Part shown: one piece after another, positions 21,001 through 32,385 of the stretch
Position numbering within the stretch: position 1 is the first letter of the stretch
How the letters are laid out: each line of letters opens with the position of its first letter
NCBI RefSeq assembly: GCF_030867145.1
Contig: NC_134419.1
Location: 73,837,403 to 73,901,402 of the forward strand
DNA length: 64,000 nt
Reading direction: 5' to 3'
DNA from: Opisthocomus hoazin
Lineage: Eukaryota; Chordata; Aves; Opisthocomiformes; Opisthocomidae
The notes under the pieces: model-generated
What the model saw: the letters and a program-made list of their open reading frames with translations, nothing else
What the model was told of the DNA's origin: nothing
Database searches by the model: none
Program-made: the position numbers and the translations under genes

Positions 21001-24000
21001 TCTAGAACAAACTTATTTATGGCACTCCAGCAGAGCCTAGGATTGGTCTAGCCAAAAGGGATGACCTTCTTTTATATAGCTCTGATTTTTTTGGTGAGTG
21101 CGCACTGAGGCCATATAACATGTGAAATATGCTTCTTTCATAAATTTGCTGTATTTTCAGCTTGCTTTTGCAGGATGATCACAGGAGAGATTTGTACGTG
21201 TCCTTATTGGCAAAAGACTAGCAATAAATCCTAAACAAGAAGCATGATTGCTTTCCAAGAACTTGGCTGCAGAGCAATTGGAAAAAGGGCAGTAGAACAA
21301 TGAAAAGCGTATTTTGAAGGAAAGAAGGTGACTATAGTGACAGCCAAAACCCCATGGAGAATATGATCATTGCAACTTAACTTTAGCAACTTCATTAGCC
21401 AGTGCTTTGAATGCAGAATCTAAGGTCCTGTCCTCTGCCCCTTGGTGTGAAAACAAATTACTTTGTAAGGAAAATGTTGTCTCTGTAAGCAGAGGAAGCT
21501 TGCATGCGATGCCTCTATTTAGTTTTCTTTTCAGAGTTCAAGAGAAGCTCTCACCACTGCAGTAGCTTAAAAAAAAAAAATTTCAAGAATGGAATCAGCC
21601 ATTACTTCAGATGCAACAGGGTGCTTTTAAGCAGTAGTTTAAAAAAGTGAGATTCCTTTTCATGCCTGTAACCATTTCTTTCTGGAAAAAAAAAAACCCA
21701 GAAGAGTCCAGAGTATTTCATTATATTTTAACCAAGGAAATTCAGGAAACCGGATTCTTCAGGCCATTGTGCAGAGAATGTGTAAGACTGAATGACTTCA
21801 AGATCTCCTTTCATAGAAGGGATGTATTCTTGTAGCCATACCTGGCTCTGAGCAAGTGTGTGTGTGTGCGTGTGTGTGCACGTAGAACTGCCTTGAAATC
21901 CCCTTCCGTGGGGTTTTTTTTTTTAATGACAGGGCTGATGCAGAGCAAGTTAGAGCTGCTGTAGCTGTGCCCTTGGGGAGCACTCTGTTCTTCTGGGGGT
22001 CTCCCCGTGGCCGACTAGTCGTAGGCAGCGGATCTTGGGAGGTGGCAGTGCTGGAGAAACCAAGAGCTCTTCCACCTAAACTTCGTTACTGAAGAGGGGG
22101 CTTTACCCCTTCGTGTGTGGTGTTACGGTGGAACTGTGATGCTATCCAGCGTGTTGGGTTTGCAGGCATTTAAAAAAGTATGGAGTACTGAGCTGTGATG
22201 GTCTCGCACGTTATTAACACGTAGAAGCTATTAGCGAGTAAAACTTCTGGAACGAATGTTAACTATGGAGGTCTGACTAGAGCTACTTACATCTGCTCCA
22301 TTAATCTCATGTGATTGCTTTCCTCAAGTGCAAAATAGTAAATCTAGGAAGAGACCGCTTGGCTTCGTTATCAATATGGTCCTTCTCTGAGGTTTTAACT
22401 TATGTTGCTGAAATTGTCCACTCAGAAAAGAATTTTCAGTGTTTATACAAGACATAGGCATAATTTTGTGACTGTATCTAGCTTTTTGTATTAAGGAAGA
22501 ATATTCTGAGATAACTTAGGCAAAAAGGGCTGAAAGCGGTGGTTTTAGGGATGCTCTGCTGAGGGTGTTACCAGGCGAGCAGCACTTGGACCAGACTGGC
22601 GCGTGTCTTTCCAATAAACAGCTCCAGAATGAAAGCCTGGACCACAGCCTTGCCCTGAGATGGGCCCTACCACAGGCGTCCGTGCCTTTGCCACCTGTGA
22701 GCTGGTGGATGGGGTGGCACTGCCCCATTTTGAAGGCAATGAAGAAGCAGCATCTAAAGAGGGATGCAACAGCTCTGACTTTGTTGTGTCTAGGCCCTGG
22801 GGATGTGTTGTACCTGGTCAGTGGCTGACCTCACTTCCTTTTTCCTTTACACCTGTGGACAGTACAACGGGTTACTCTTGGGAAAACATAACAAGACAAA
22901 ACAAAACCCATCCCTTCATCATTTCAGTCCTATTTCTTGGAAGATGAGCTCCCTTTCCAGGTACCGCTTTGCTATCTAAGATCTACGAGTGATCTCTCTT
23001 TCCCCAACTCAGAAAATGAACATCTGTGTGCTGAGGACTGATGCTTGCAATGAAGGGTCTGAAGCCCCGATCGTGTATTCAGACTTATTAATATAGATGT
23101 GCTCTGATCCTCATAAAGGCCAAAGCTGACTGCTAGGATGTAGGCCAGGTCCTTCTGCATGTGTAGAGCCAGAAGCAGTATTTTTATTGCTTGGCTGACC
23201 TCGTGTATTTAGGCATGTAGCTGATTCTTCTCCTATACTATCTTTATGCCAGTGTTACTCTGCGAATGACTTCTGGTTTGTATTGGTTCAAGGAGAGCTA
23301 CTGAAGCTCTAATTTAAGTGCAAGTAGTGGTGCTAAAGTCAATGAGATTATTTCCACGGCTAAAATATCCACAAAATTGCATCAGGATCCATACCGGTGC
23401 ATTGAAAAAGTTTAAAAGCAAATTATTTTATCAAAGCAGTTACTGTCTTTATAAAATATTAGTCAAAACCAATGAAATAAACAATCTACAGCTGGATAGG
23501 AAATACTACCCTTCCATCATTTTTCTTTTTATTTTTTTAGTCAATGAAAATGGTAGCTCAGCATCTAGCTCCTGCTCCTCATCTACGAGATCTTCCCCTG
23601 AATCTCTATTTCAAAAATATTCTATATGCTGTATGGGTTTTCTGTGTGGCGGTGGGTAAGAGGAGAATCGATTGCTCCTTATTTTTAACAGCCACATCAT
23701 CTAAACAATAACAAGATGATATAATCCTAATATTTCTTTAAGACCACAAGATGTGAAATTAAATTAAAAGGCCAGGAAAATAAAGAACCTTGCAGTTTGA
23801 TTACACTCAGCTGGATTATCTTGTAATTATTTTGCTTGGAGGATTTAAAATTGCGTACGGATTTGTGAGAAAGATTAGGCAGGGAAACCAAAGTTAAAGT
23901 AAACATTCTAAAGAAAATATTGTGAAGATGATGGGTATGTTATTTCATTAAAAAAAAATAGTCCTCAGAGTTGCCTGTTAAAATGAAAGGGTGGAACGAA

Positions 24001-27000
24001 ACACAGGTGAGAGGGAAGATGGATGAGGCTGTGAAGTCTGTAGAACTGGCTCAGCTGCTTCTAGTTCATCTAATTTCTCTTCAGATATGGTCTCTTGACC
24101 GTCACAAGCGTTTATTCAGGGAAGAAGGGCAAGCTAAAAGGAGTAGAAATACACACCAGTACTTGAGACTCAGTTCAGGCCTGGCAGTGAATATTGCAAA
24201 TAATATTAACGAAGGAAGGGCGGCTGTCTGTGCTTTAGGGTGAAAATACTGACTCACGGCTAACTTCTCAGTGGCGCAGCAAAGGCTGAAAAATGCGTAT
24301 ATCCATCATTTTCAGCACCTAGAAGTGCGTTTGCTGTGCACGAGTTGTCCTGTGGACTTCATGGGGACACTGCTTGGAGGTTGGAGATGCAGCTCCGTTG
24401 TGCTGAGGGTTCAGTCAGTTCTCACTGCTGCAACGCTGTTCCCGGCAGTAGGACTGCGCCGATGCAGCCGAAGTGAAACAAACTACCAGCAGCTGTCGGG
24501 AAGGGCCTGCTATGTCATGTTGTCACTTGTCCTCCATGCGCTTTTCGAAGTTTGAAACAGTTTTGGTATAAAAATGACTCCATTTATGGGTCGATCTCTC
24601 AAAAAGTATTTTGCAGTCCAAGAAATGTTGATTTTTTTTTCTGGTTATATTTTCCTTACTCACATTTCCTTCCTTGTCCAATCCCTTTTTTACAGTTTTC
24701 ATTCTCCAGGTACTTTCTGTTACTCATCAGGTATAATCCTAACAGGTTTTTCCTTCTTCCAGCATTTCCACTTGGATGGTCCACCTCAACTCTTGTGCAT
24801 TCAGTCCTCAGGACAAGTTCCCTCCCAGCGGTGGGTTCCTCGGAGCTGTGCAGGCAGTCTGTGTCCCGTCCTCACACCGACCCACCTCAAAATCAGCTGA
24901 AATAGCTGGTCAAACAGGGAGGGGCCCTGGGAAGAGACAGTGCCAAAGAGGGAGTCCGTTAGGATATTTGGGTAGTTTCCATCAGTGAGGTTGCTTATGG
25001 AGTTCCCTGCTGTCCCGAGGGTGCCCGAGAGGCAGTTAACAAGCAGTAGCAGCTATTTTTGCATTGGTGGAGTATTCTCTGGAGTCCCATCGAATGCATG
25101 GTTTCACTATGAGCTTGGCTTTTCCTGGTAGGCTGAAGTTATATTGCAAGGTCTAGAAGTCACCTTATTTTTGGTACAGTACTTCTTTTGCTTAACTGCT
25201 CAAAGAGCCAATCTCTGCCTTGTGTGGGCACGTAACACGGTGACTTCTGGGATGCTGTTTATGAGCTCCCAATGCTCCTGGACCATTCCCCTTTTCCTAG
25301 CATCACTCTCCCAGTGAATAGATTTGGATGGTTTTGTTTCCTCTCTCTGTTGCAGCAGATAAATTTTTCTAGACTGAAATTCTCATATTTTGTTCCTCCC
25401 ACTTTTCTGATCTTTCTAGTTTATTTTCTCTGTCCTCTATTTCCGACACCACCTTTGAATTTCAGAAGTCTTTGATGTACTGTTTAAAACATATTTAATT
25501 AGATTGGATTAAATGTCAGTTTACTGGACACGTCTAAGGCTTTATTTATTTTCTGTCTTGTATTATCCTTGGTTGTTCTTTGGTCAGTGTTTAGTTTGTG
25601 TGACAAGACTCGTATCTAAAATGGCTGAAACTGTTCTTCCTCCCCCCCTTCCATGTGTAATGGGAAACCTTCATGGTTCTGTAGGAAGTCTTGATTTACA
25701 GTGCAAGTTTCAGACACTGCCTGACTGAATGTGCTCCCTCATTTCTGCCTAGCCATCTAGTGTGTCCCAGGAAAGGGACTACCTGCCAGGAGAGTGGAGA
25801 AACTTGGTGACTTTACAGTTGTGTTTGCTTGGCAGCATCTGCAGAAGGCATGGATGGAGAATCTCATCTCCTGAAAAAAAAAGTAAAAAAAAAGAGAGAA
25901 GTGCAGCTGGAAGAAGAGAAGATTCAGAAACAAAGGAAGGATGTCAATGATGCCAAGTGAAAACAACACCAGTGAGTCCTCAGTGACGCTTCCATCAAAA
26001 TACACCCGTAGGCAGTGCGAGGGAACTGACATCTTTAACAAGCGAAGGAGTTGGAAAGAATGGATGCTCGGCTAAATCATTGTTTAGCCAAGGTTACCAA
26101 AATATCTGTGGAAGATATTTATATGTTTCATATTGGTGCTCTTCAATGCTTTCCATTCAATTTTGTCTTACATTCCTGCTGATTTCATCTTCCCATTGCT
26201 TTCCTTTTTGCTCCCTCATAGGTTTGGTTTTGTCTCTTACTGGGGATGAAGGTTAGATTGGGAATTGCTGTCAGCCAACATGCCTTTTTCCATCTTCTTT
26301 AGTTACAGATTTTTCTTTTTTATTTCTGTTTCTTTCCAGTGCCCTGGGTCTCCGAGAGGCTGGTTGCCTTTGGTCCGGCTGGAGAGATCCTAGTGATAAG
26401 CACACCAGAAATCAATAGGGTTGCTTTCTGTAGGGGTGATCTTGCTACTTGTGTGGCAAACCTTTCCCCAGCAGAAATCCAGTGGAACAATCTCCCTCTC
26501 TGCTTTTGGTGAGAAGCATGGTGCAAAAATGCAATTGCTCACCCTGTGAGTTTTGCAGAAGAAATGTTACCTGGCTAACATTTGTGGAAAATTAAGAGGC
26601 TCTGAACACTCAGCCTTAATCTTCTTACTATTAAAGGAAGAATAGTTGTCCAGTGCAACACTTAGAAGCAGTGAACAAGCTAACAAAGACAGGAGTTGGG
26701 ACTCATCTATGAATAAACCCTTTCTGTAGCAATTCCACATCTCATTTAATCTCTGAATCATGATTTTGTGTTTTCTGAGGATGCCAAGTTATAAATCATA
26801 CGTTGACTGAGAATTCCTCGTGAAGCACACATCTGGGAAAGTTTGTGCTTTGTTTATTTCACCAGCAGGCGAGTTTTCGGAAGGAGTATCCAGATGACCT
26901 GCGTATGCTGTGAGCTTCTCTCAAGGTTGCAGCACACTTTGCTTGGGAGCTTTGTGCCCTGAGTATGCAGCTCCTGTCACTATTTGCTCGATGAGTGAGA

Positions 27001-27234
27001 ATGGTTCAGGAATTAAAAAAACTTCAGCCCTGAGATTTGGAGAGCTGCTAATATAAGAACAGGAGAGCGTCTGGAGCAAAGCTTCTTCTTGCCACGTGTC
27101 ATTGACTGATGCTGAATAGCAGCAGGTGCCTGTGGAAAGGCAAGGGTAGAACGATCCTTCCCCAAGCCTGTCTTTTCAGCCTCCCACAGCAGGGACTTCC
27201 CAAGCAGAAGGTGGCTTTGCCCTGTGGTGTTTTA
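18081..27234. other. GRK5 intron 1, unique sequence
   Basis: Nine kilobases of mostly AT-rich unique sequence. I noted a (TG)n-like stretch at 21855-21881 and several A or T runs. No gene, CR1 copy or RNA gene was recognised. Confidence 0.5.
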
Positions 27235-28260
27235 TAGAGGGATCTATCCTTTATGAATTAATTTAATCCCTTTTTTGACTACATTTATAATTTTGGCCTA
27301 AGCAACTTCTTGTGGCAATGAGTTCCACCAAGTAACAAAAGCAAGGAAACTTCCCCACGTGTGTACTTCATGAGGGACTCTCAGCAGAGGTATGACTTAT
27401 GTTTTGGCAACCTCAGAAAGCAGCATTTCTGAAGAGGTGGAAGTGTCTTGGAGGGGAGAGAATGGGAATTATCTGCAGATCAAGCAAATAATTCTGTTGC
27501 GGTTGGGTTTTTTTGGTTGGTTTGGTTGTTTTTTTTTTGAACATGTTGACTTTGTTGCTTCTGCCCCAATTTCTATAAGGTCATTCATGACTTTATAACC
27601 CTGTGTCACATCCTCTTAGTAGTCTTTCTCCAGGCAGAAAGGTCCAAGTCTATAATCTCTGTCCCTTTGCATCTTCTCATTCTGCATCCTTTTCGAAATG
27701 GGTGACCAAAACTGCATGGCACGTGTGTGCCATGGGCAGCGACACGGTGATGCTGACCGCTTCGTGCTTTGTTCTTGTCATTTTCCTAACTTGATGTTTG
27801 TTGGCTTTTTCCCCCGCTATCATAAGTATTCATCACTAGGCCTACTGACAGCGACCTCAGCAATTTGTCTCCTCAGCTGCAGTGTTTAATTTAGAGCGCA
27901 TCTTTTGGTGGACATAGCAAGTTTTCCTTCATGTGCAATACTGTGCTGTCTGACACAGAATTTAATCTCTTTTTTTTTTTTTTTTTCCCCTGACCGTTAA
28001 GTGATTCAGTACTGCAACGTACTGCTGCAACTCTTTGCAGGCTGTTTGTTACAAATGCCCCGCAGAAATTCATCTTGGCAGCAAATGTCGTCTTGCTGTT
28101 TATCTCTTTTCCAGACCATTTATGAATACACTGAATAGTCCGAGCCCTATCACAGATCTCTGTGGTACCCCACTACCGGCCTCGCTCCGCTGTCGAGTTC
28201 TTATCCCTGATTTCCCACCTTGCCCACTGCTGCTGACTCACAACAGGGTCTCCTCTCCAG
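27235..28260 (-). mobile_element. Ancient L3/CR1-like LINE remnant (two blocks)
   Basis: Diverged blocks follow the order of a reverse-oriented CR1-type 3' ORF2 region. Near 27310 is TGGCAATGAGTTCCACCAAG. Near 27610-27720 are CTCTTAGTAGTCTTTCTCCA and GGTGACCAAAACTGCATGGC. Near 28110-28170 is CCATTTATGAATACACTGAA, then a GATCTCTGTGGTACCCCACTA-like segment. These match the ancient amniote L3 type rather than bird CR1. About 170 bp of unrelated sequence separates the blocks (roughly 27370-27555). Confidence 0.75.
27970..27986. repeat. T homopolymer
   Basis: Seventeen T in a row, inside the old LINE remnant. Confidence 0.9.
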
Positions 28261-31200
28261 AAACAGTTTAGTTTCTTAAGAATTGTTGGTGAAGGTCACT
28301 GCCAAAAAACCACGGTTCAAAAGTGGCAAAAGCCACCTTGCCCAGGCAGCTTTGACTACAGCCAGCTCGTTCCAGAGGTGGAGAAGAAAAGCAGCAACCT
28401 GCCAGTGAGAAATGTTGGGATTTGCCAGCTGATGGCAGTGTTCGAAGGAGCCATCCGGGGGACATCTGGCCATTGACACAACGCTCAAGGTCACACCAAG
28501 GGCTGAAAGATGAGGGGCCGGGGTGAACGCTGTTCAAATGGGCGCTGTTCGAGTCTACCCGTCCAGTCTCTGCCCGTCTGAAGCCACTGTCAGGTCAGCG
28601 ATCGCTTCCAATGCCGCCGAGCAGTGCGGTACGTGCCAGTAGGCCACCGGCCACACCCTGCTTTAAAAAATAAACCCAACCCAAGTCTCCCACCCGGTCC
28701 CCAAACACTGCCAATCCAGGGGGGGAGAAAAAAAAGATGATTTCAGGTAGTTTTGCTTCAGGACCTGTACACTGAGTGCCCCCCTCTGTCCGTGCATACG
28801 TGCACAGGATCAACCTCTCTCGTCAGACAGCCTGATCTGAAATCTCTCACAGGTCTCGGGACGTTGGTTGTTCTGGCTCATGCAGACCTCCAGCTGCAAA
28901 ATGTTTATTTGGCTGTGAAAAGTCTACCAAGTAACAAACTTTGATGGATTCAGCGTATTGTTTTCTCTTCCTTTTTTGGGATGCTGTTTGCCTCTGGCTC
29001 CCATGGGGAACACATCGCTTCTTCTGTATATCATAAATATTCGGCGCCTTGAGTGACTGCCAGCGTGTGTAGGGCAGGTATGAGCCATGCTCTGCCCGCA
29101 ACCCTTAAAAATAATGGCCTAGTATGACTGCACAACGCTTCAGTGTTTCACCTTGCAGTGATTTCAAGTTGCTAATAGTTTATTCTTGCTTATTAGCAGC
29201 CTACAAGTCGAATAATACCATGATACTGGGATTATTTGTGGAGTCAAGTCAAGGAAGTAAGCTCTGGCTTCGTGAGCATAGTTGGGAAAGTAGACGGAGA
29301 AAGGCATTATTTCTCGAGTGACCTCTCTGAGACCTCCTTGCGGTGGTTGGTATAAACAGAGTAGTAATTGGAAAGTTTAGAATAAATAGAAGGCAGCTTT
29401 TTAAAGCTTATGGATGTGCTATGTAAATGACCCTTCCAAAAGGAGACTGGAGTCTATATGTTACAAATCCTTTGCGAGGGGATTGTTTGAATACATTTTT
29501 AAGCAAACATTTACCAGCTGTGTGAAGGCATGAAGCTTGTTTAGAAGCCCAGAAATATTTTATGAGGTGAGGACAGAGCATGCTATTGTTCGGAGTCTCT
29601 GGCCTAAATTTTCAAAAATACTTAGTGATTTCATTTTATATTTCAGTTTTCAGATATGGTGGGTTGAGAAGGAATTAAAATTGGGAATGAAATCCTGGAT
29701 ATTAAACTCCGTTAGAATGTCTATTCTGTGCAAGGAAGAGCCAAACGTGAGGGGTCTGGCACGTTTCTAGGGCCAGATACTGAGGAGGGCAGGCGGCGAA
29801 GCTTTGGTCTCTGCCCTTTGTGAACCTCCACGCTCGAGGCTGCAGCTCAGATGTTGGGATACGGCATCACATTTCGAAAGAGAAGGCATCGCAGGCTGCC
29901 ACGCTGCCTGTGTGAATCTGCTGGTGCAGGTGCAAGCTGAAGATGCCATCCCCTAAACACTAAAGCAGGTAAATACATCGCAGATGTGAGTAGTCCCATA
30001 AGGTGACCAATTTGTTGACAGAGGCAATTTGAGCAATTGCTCATCAGTGAAAGTAAATGCTTTGCATCCCAGGCTATTGCCTGCTTGTTTACAAAAAAAA
30101 GTCAGATATTGTGTAAGCCTAGCACCTAATTCCAGCAACTAATTGTGGGAAAACCATTTTTTAAGGAGGTTTTGCGTATTTCCTTAAAAAAGTGATGAGA
30201 TTTGCAGACACTTCTCTTCGTTGATGTGGGTCTGCACTATTACCATTGGATTTTTTAATCTGGGTTGCTTGCAAATCACGATGAATGTGTGTTTTTAAAA
30301 AACACAACAAGTGATATATTAACTTCTCTATTATCTCCTTGCAGACAAAGTTTCATATGATCTTAGTAGATGAAGTTCAGCTGGAGGATAAACCTAATTT
30401 TTAGGACTGCATAATTTTGCAGAGAAGTGAATTTTGCTCTTTATAAGTCTTACGGTTTTTCTCTGGGGAGGGGGAAAAAGGAGAGGAACAGCTTGACAGG
30501 AATCAGTTGTTTTGATTTAACAGAATGTGAGGAAATAGTATCTTCCAATAAATTCAGATTTTATTAAAGTTGAATGCGGTGACAAATAGTTTAGACTTAG
30601 AACTTCAGATTTGGTATGTAAGCAGAGCAACTCCACTGAGATTTGCGTGCACTGCTAAGATTAATGAAATATACTTTGTAAAGAAAGGCAATGATTCACT
30701 GAGTAAAAATAGGCAGCATCTTAAAGAGCTTGTAAACACAGCTATTAATTTTAGGGCTAGAATCTTATACTCTTCGTCTTAGTCTGAGAATAATGCCGCT
30801 GCACTCCATGACACTGTTCAGTGGATACAAATTCCGCTCTTAAATAGATTTTCAAATAGATTTTAGAAGTGGCCACAGTTGTGTTTTCTGTTTGCATGCT
30901 TTGTCCATCCTTTGAAATACCTTTATGATACTTTTGTTGTATAAAATATTAATCTCTTCCAGTTTAAGCCATCCTCTAGACCACAAACCCTGCTTGATAC
31001 ATTTGCTGCAGTCAGTAATAATAATTACAAAAGGAGCTGCAGCTGACGTACCCCCTCCTTTTCTACCTGCTTACCTCAGGGTTTTGCAGTCTAGAAAGTA
31101 CTCCTTGGTGTGAGTCACTAAAAAGATCCTGTGATTATTTCCCCCCCCCCCTTGTTGATTGTGCTTGAGGCTTATTCTGATGCTGCGCTTCACTCTTGAT

Positions 31201-31700
31201 TTGAAGGAAGGGGAATGACTTTCCTTTTCTCTTTCATAACCTCAGGTCTTGTAATTTTTATTCAGTGTCAGAGAGAAGTTTTCTTTGGCTCGATGCAGCT
31301 TTGTGGCAATCTTCCCAACAGCTCCTATCTTACTCCACTGTCTTGATCTTCTGCACAAAGAGTGTATCTATTTAATTTCAAAAGTAGGAACCCTCAAAAT
31401 TTGGGTGGGAGCCAAAGGCTCAGCTCAAGCTCAATGGTGTTAGGTCTTACTTAATGGAACACGGAGAAATCACCACCTTTTTCTGTTGAACCCACTGGCC
31501 ACGAGTATCTTTTTTGTTTATTTGTGTTCGTTTTTTTTTTTTTAAGATGAAAGCACAAGAAAACATATTTGGGTGCTACCTCCTTTCACTTTTGACAAAG
31601 AAGCCAAAGGCCCAGCTTAGTGCTTATGCAGGAATATTAGTAATCACTTTGTACCAATGAGGTGAGCACAGAGCTCATGAATACAGCTTGCTGTGGTCTA
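28261..31700. other. GRK5 intron 1, unique sequence
   Basis: AT-rich unique DNA. A segment near 29600-29640 (AAATTTTCAAAAATACTTAG) resembles old amniote interspersed repeats, but only weakly. C and T homopolymers occur near 31140 and 31535. No gene recognised. Confidence 0.45.
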
Positions 31701-32385
31701 TCACAGAATCACAGAATGGTCGGGGTTGGAAGAGACCTCTGTGGGTCACCCAGCCCAACCCCCCTGCCAAAGCAGGGACACCCAGAGCAGGCTGCACAGG
31801 ACCTGGTCCAGGCGGGTCTTGAATATCTCCAGAGAAGGAGAGTCCACAACCTCCCTGGGCAATCTGTTCCAGGGCTCCGTCACCCTCAGAGGGAAGAAGT
31901 TCTTCCTCATGTTCAGACGGAACTTCCTCTGCTTCAGTTTGTGCCCATTGCCCCTTGTCCTGTCGCTGGGCACCACTGAAAAGAGTCTGGCCCCATCCTC
32001 CTGACACCCACCCTTGAGATATTTGTAAGTATGTATTAGGTCCCCTCTCAGCCTTCTCTTCTCCAGGCTGAACAAGCCCAGATCCCTCAGCCTTTCTTCA
32101 TAGGACAGATGCTCCAGTCCCCTCATCATCCTCGTAGCCCTCCACTGGACTCTCTCCAGTAGCTCCTCATTACTCTTGAAGTGGGGAGCCCAGAACTGGT
32201 CACAGTACTGCAGATGGGGCCTCACTAGGGCAGTGTAGAGGGGGAGGAGAACCTCCCTCGTCCTGCTGGCCACACTCCTCTTAATGTACCCCAGGATGCC
32301 ATTGGGCTTCTTGGCAGCCAGGGCACACTGCTGGCTCATGGTCAACCTGTCATCCACCAGCACTCCCAGGTCCCTCTTTGCATCA
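31701..32385 (-). mobile_element. CR1 LINE, about 685 bp, 5'-truncated
   Basis: Reverse-oriented copy beginning TCACAGAATCACAGAATGGT. An open frame of about 220 codons covers the ORF2 C-terminus ([60 protein letters not shown]). No frameshift is needed, which points to a young copy. Confidence 0.93.

Noticed and set aside
25857-25970. Lys-rich frame considered as GRK5 exon 2
   Set aside because: A Lys/Ser-rich string occurs, but it lacks the KKWKEILKFPHIS-type core and suitable splice borders.
29590-29650. TTTTCAAAAATACTTAGTG segment resembling old amniote repeats
   Set aside because: The match is too short and diverged to assign to a family by eye.
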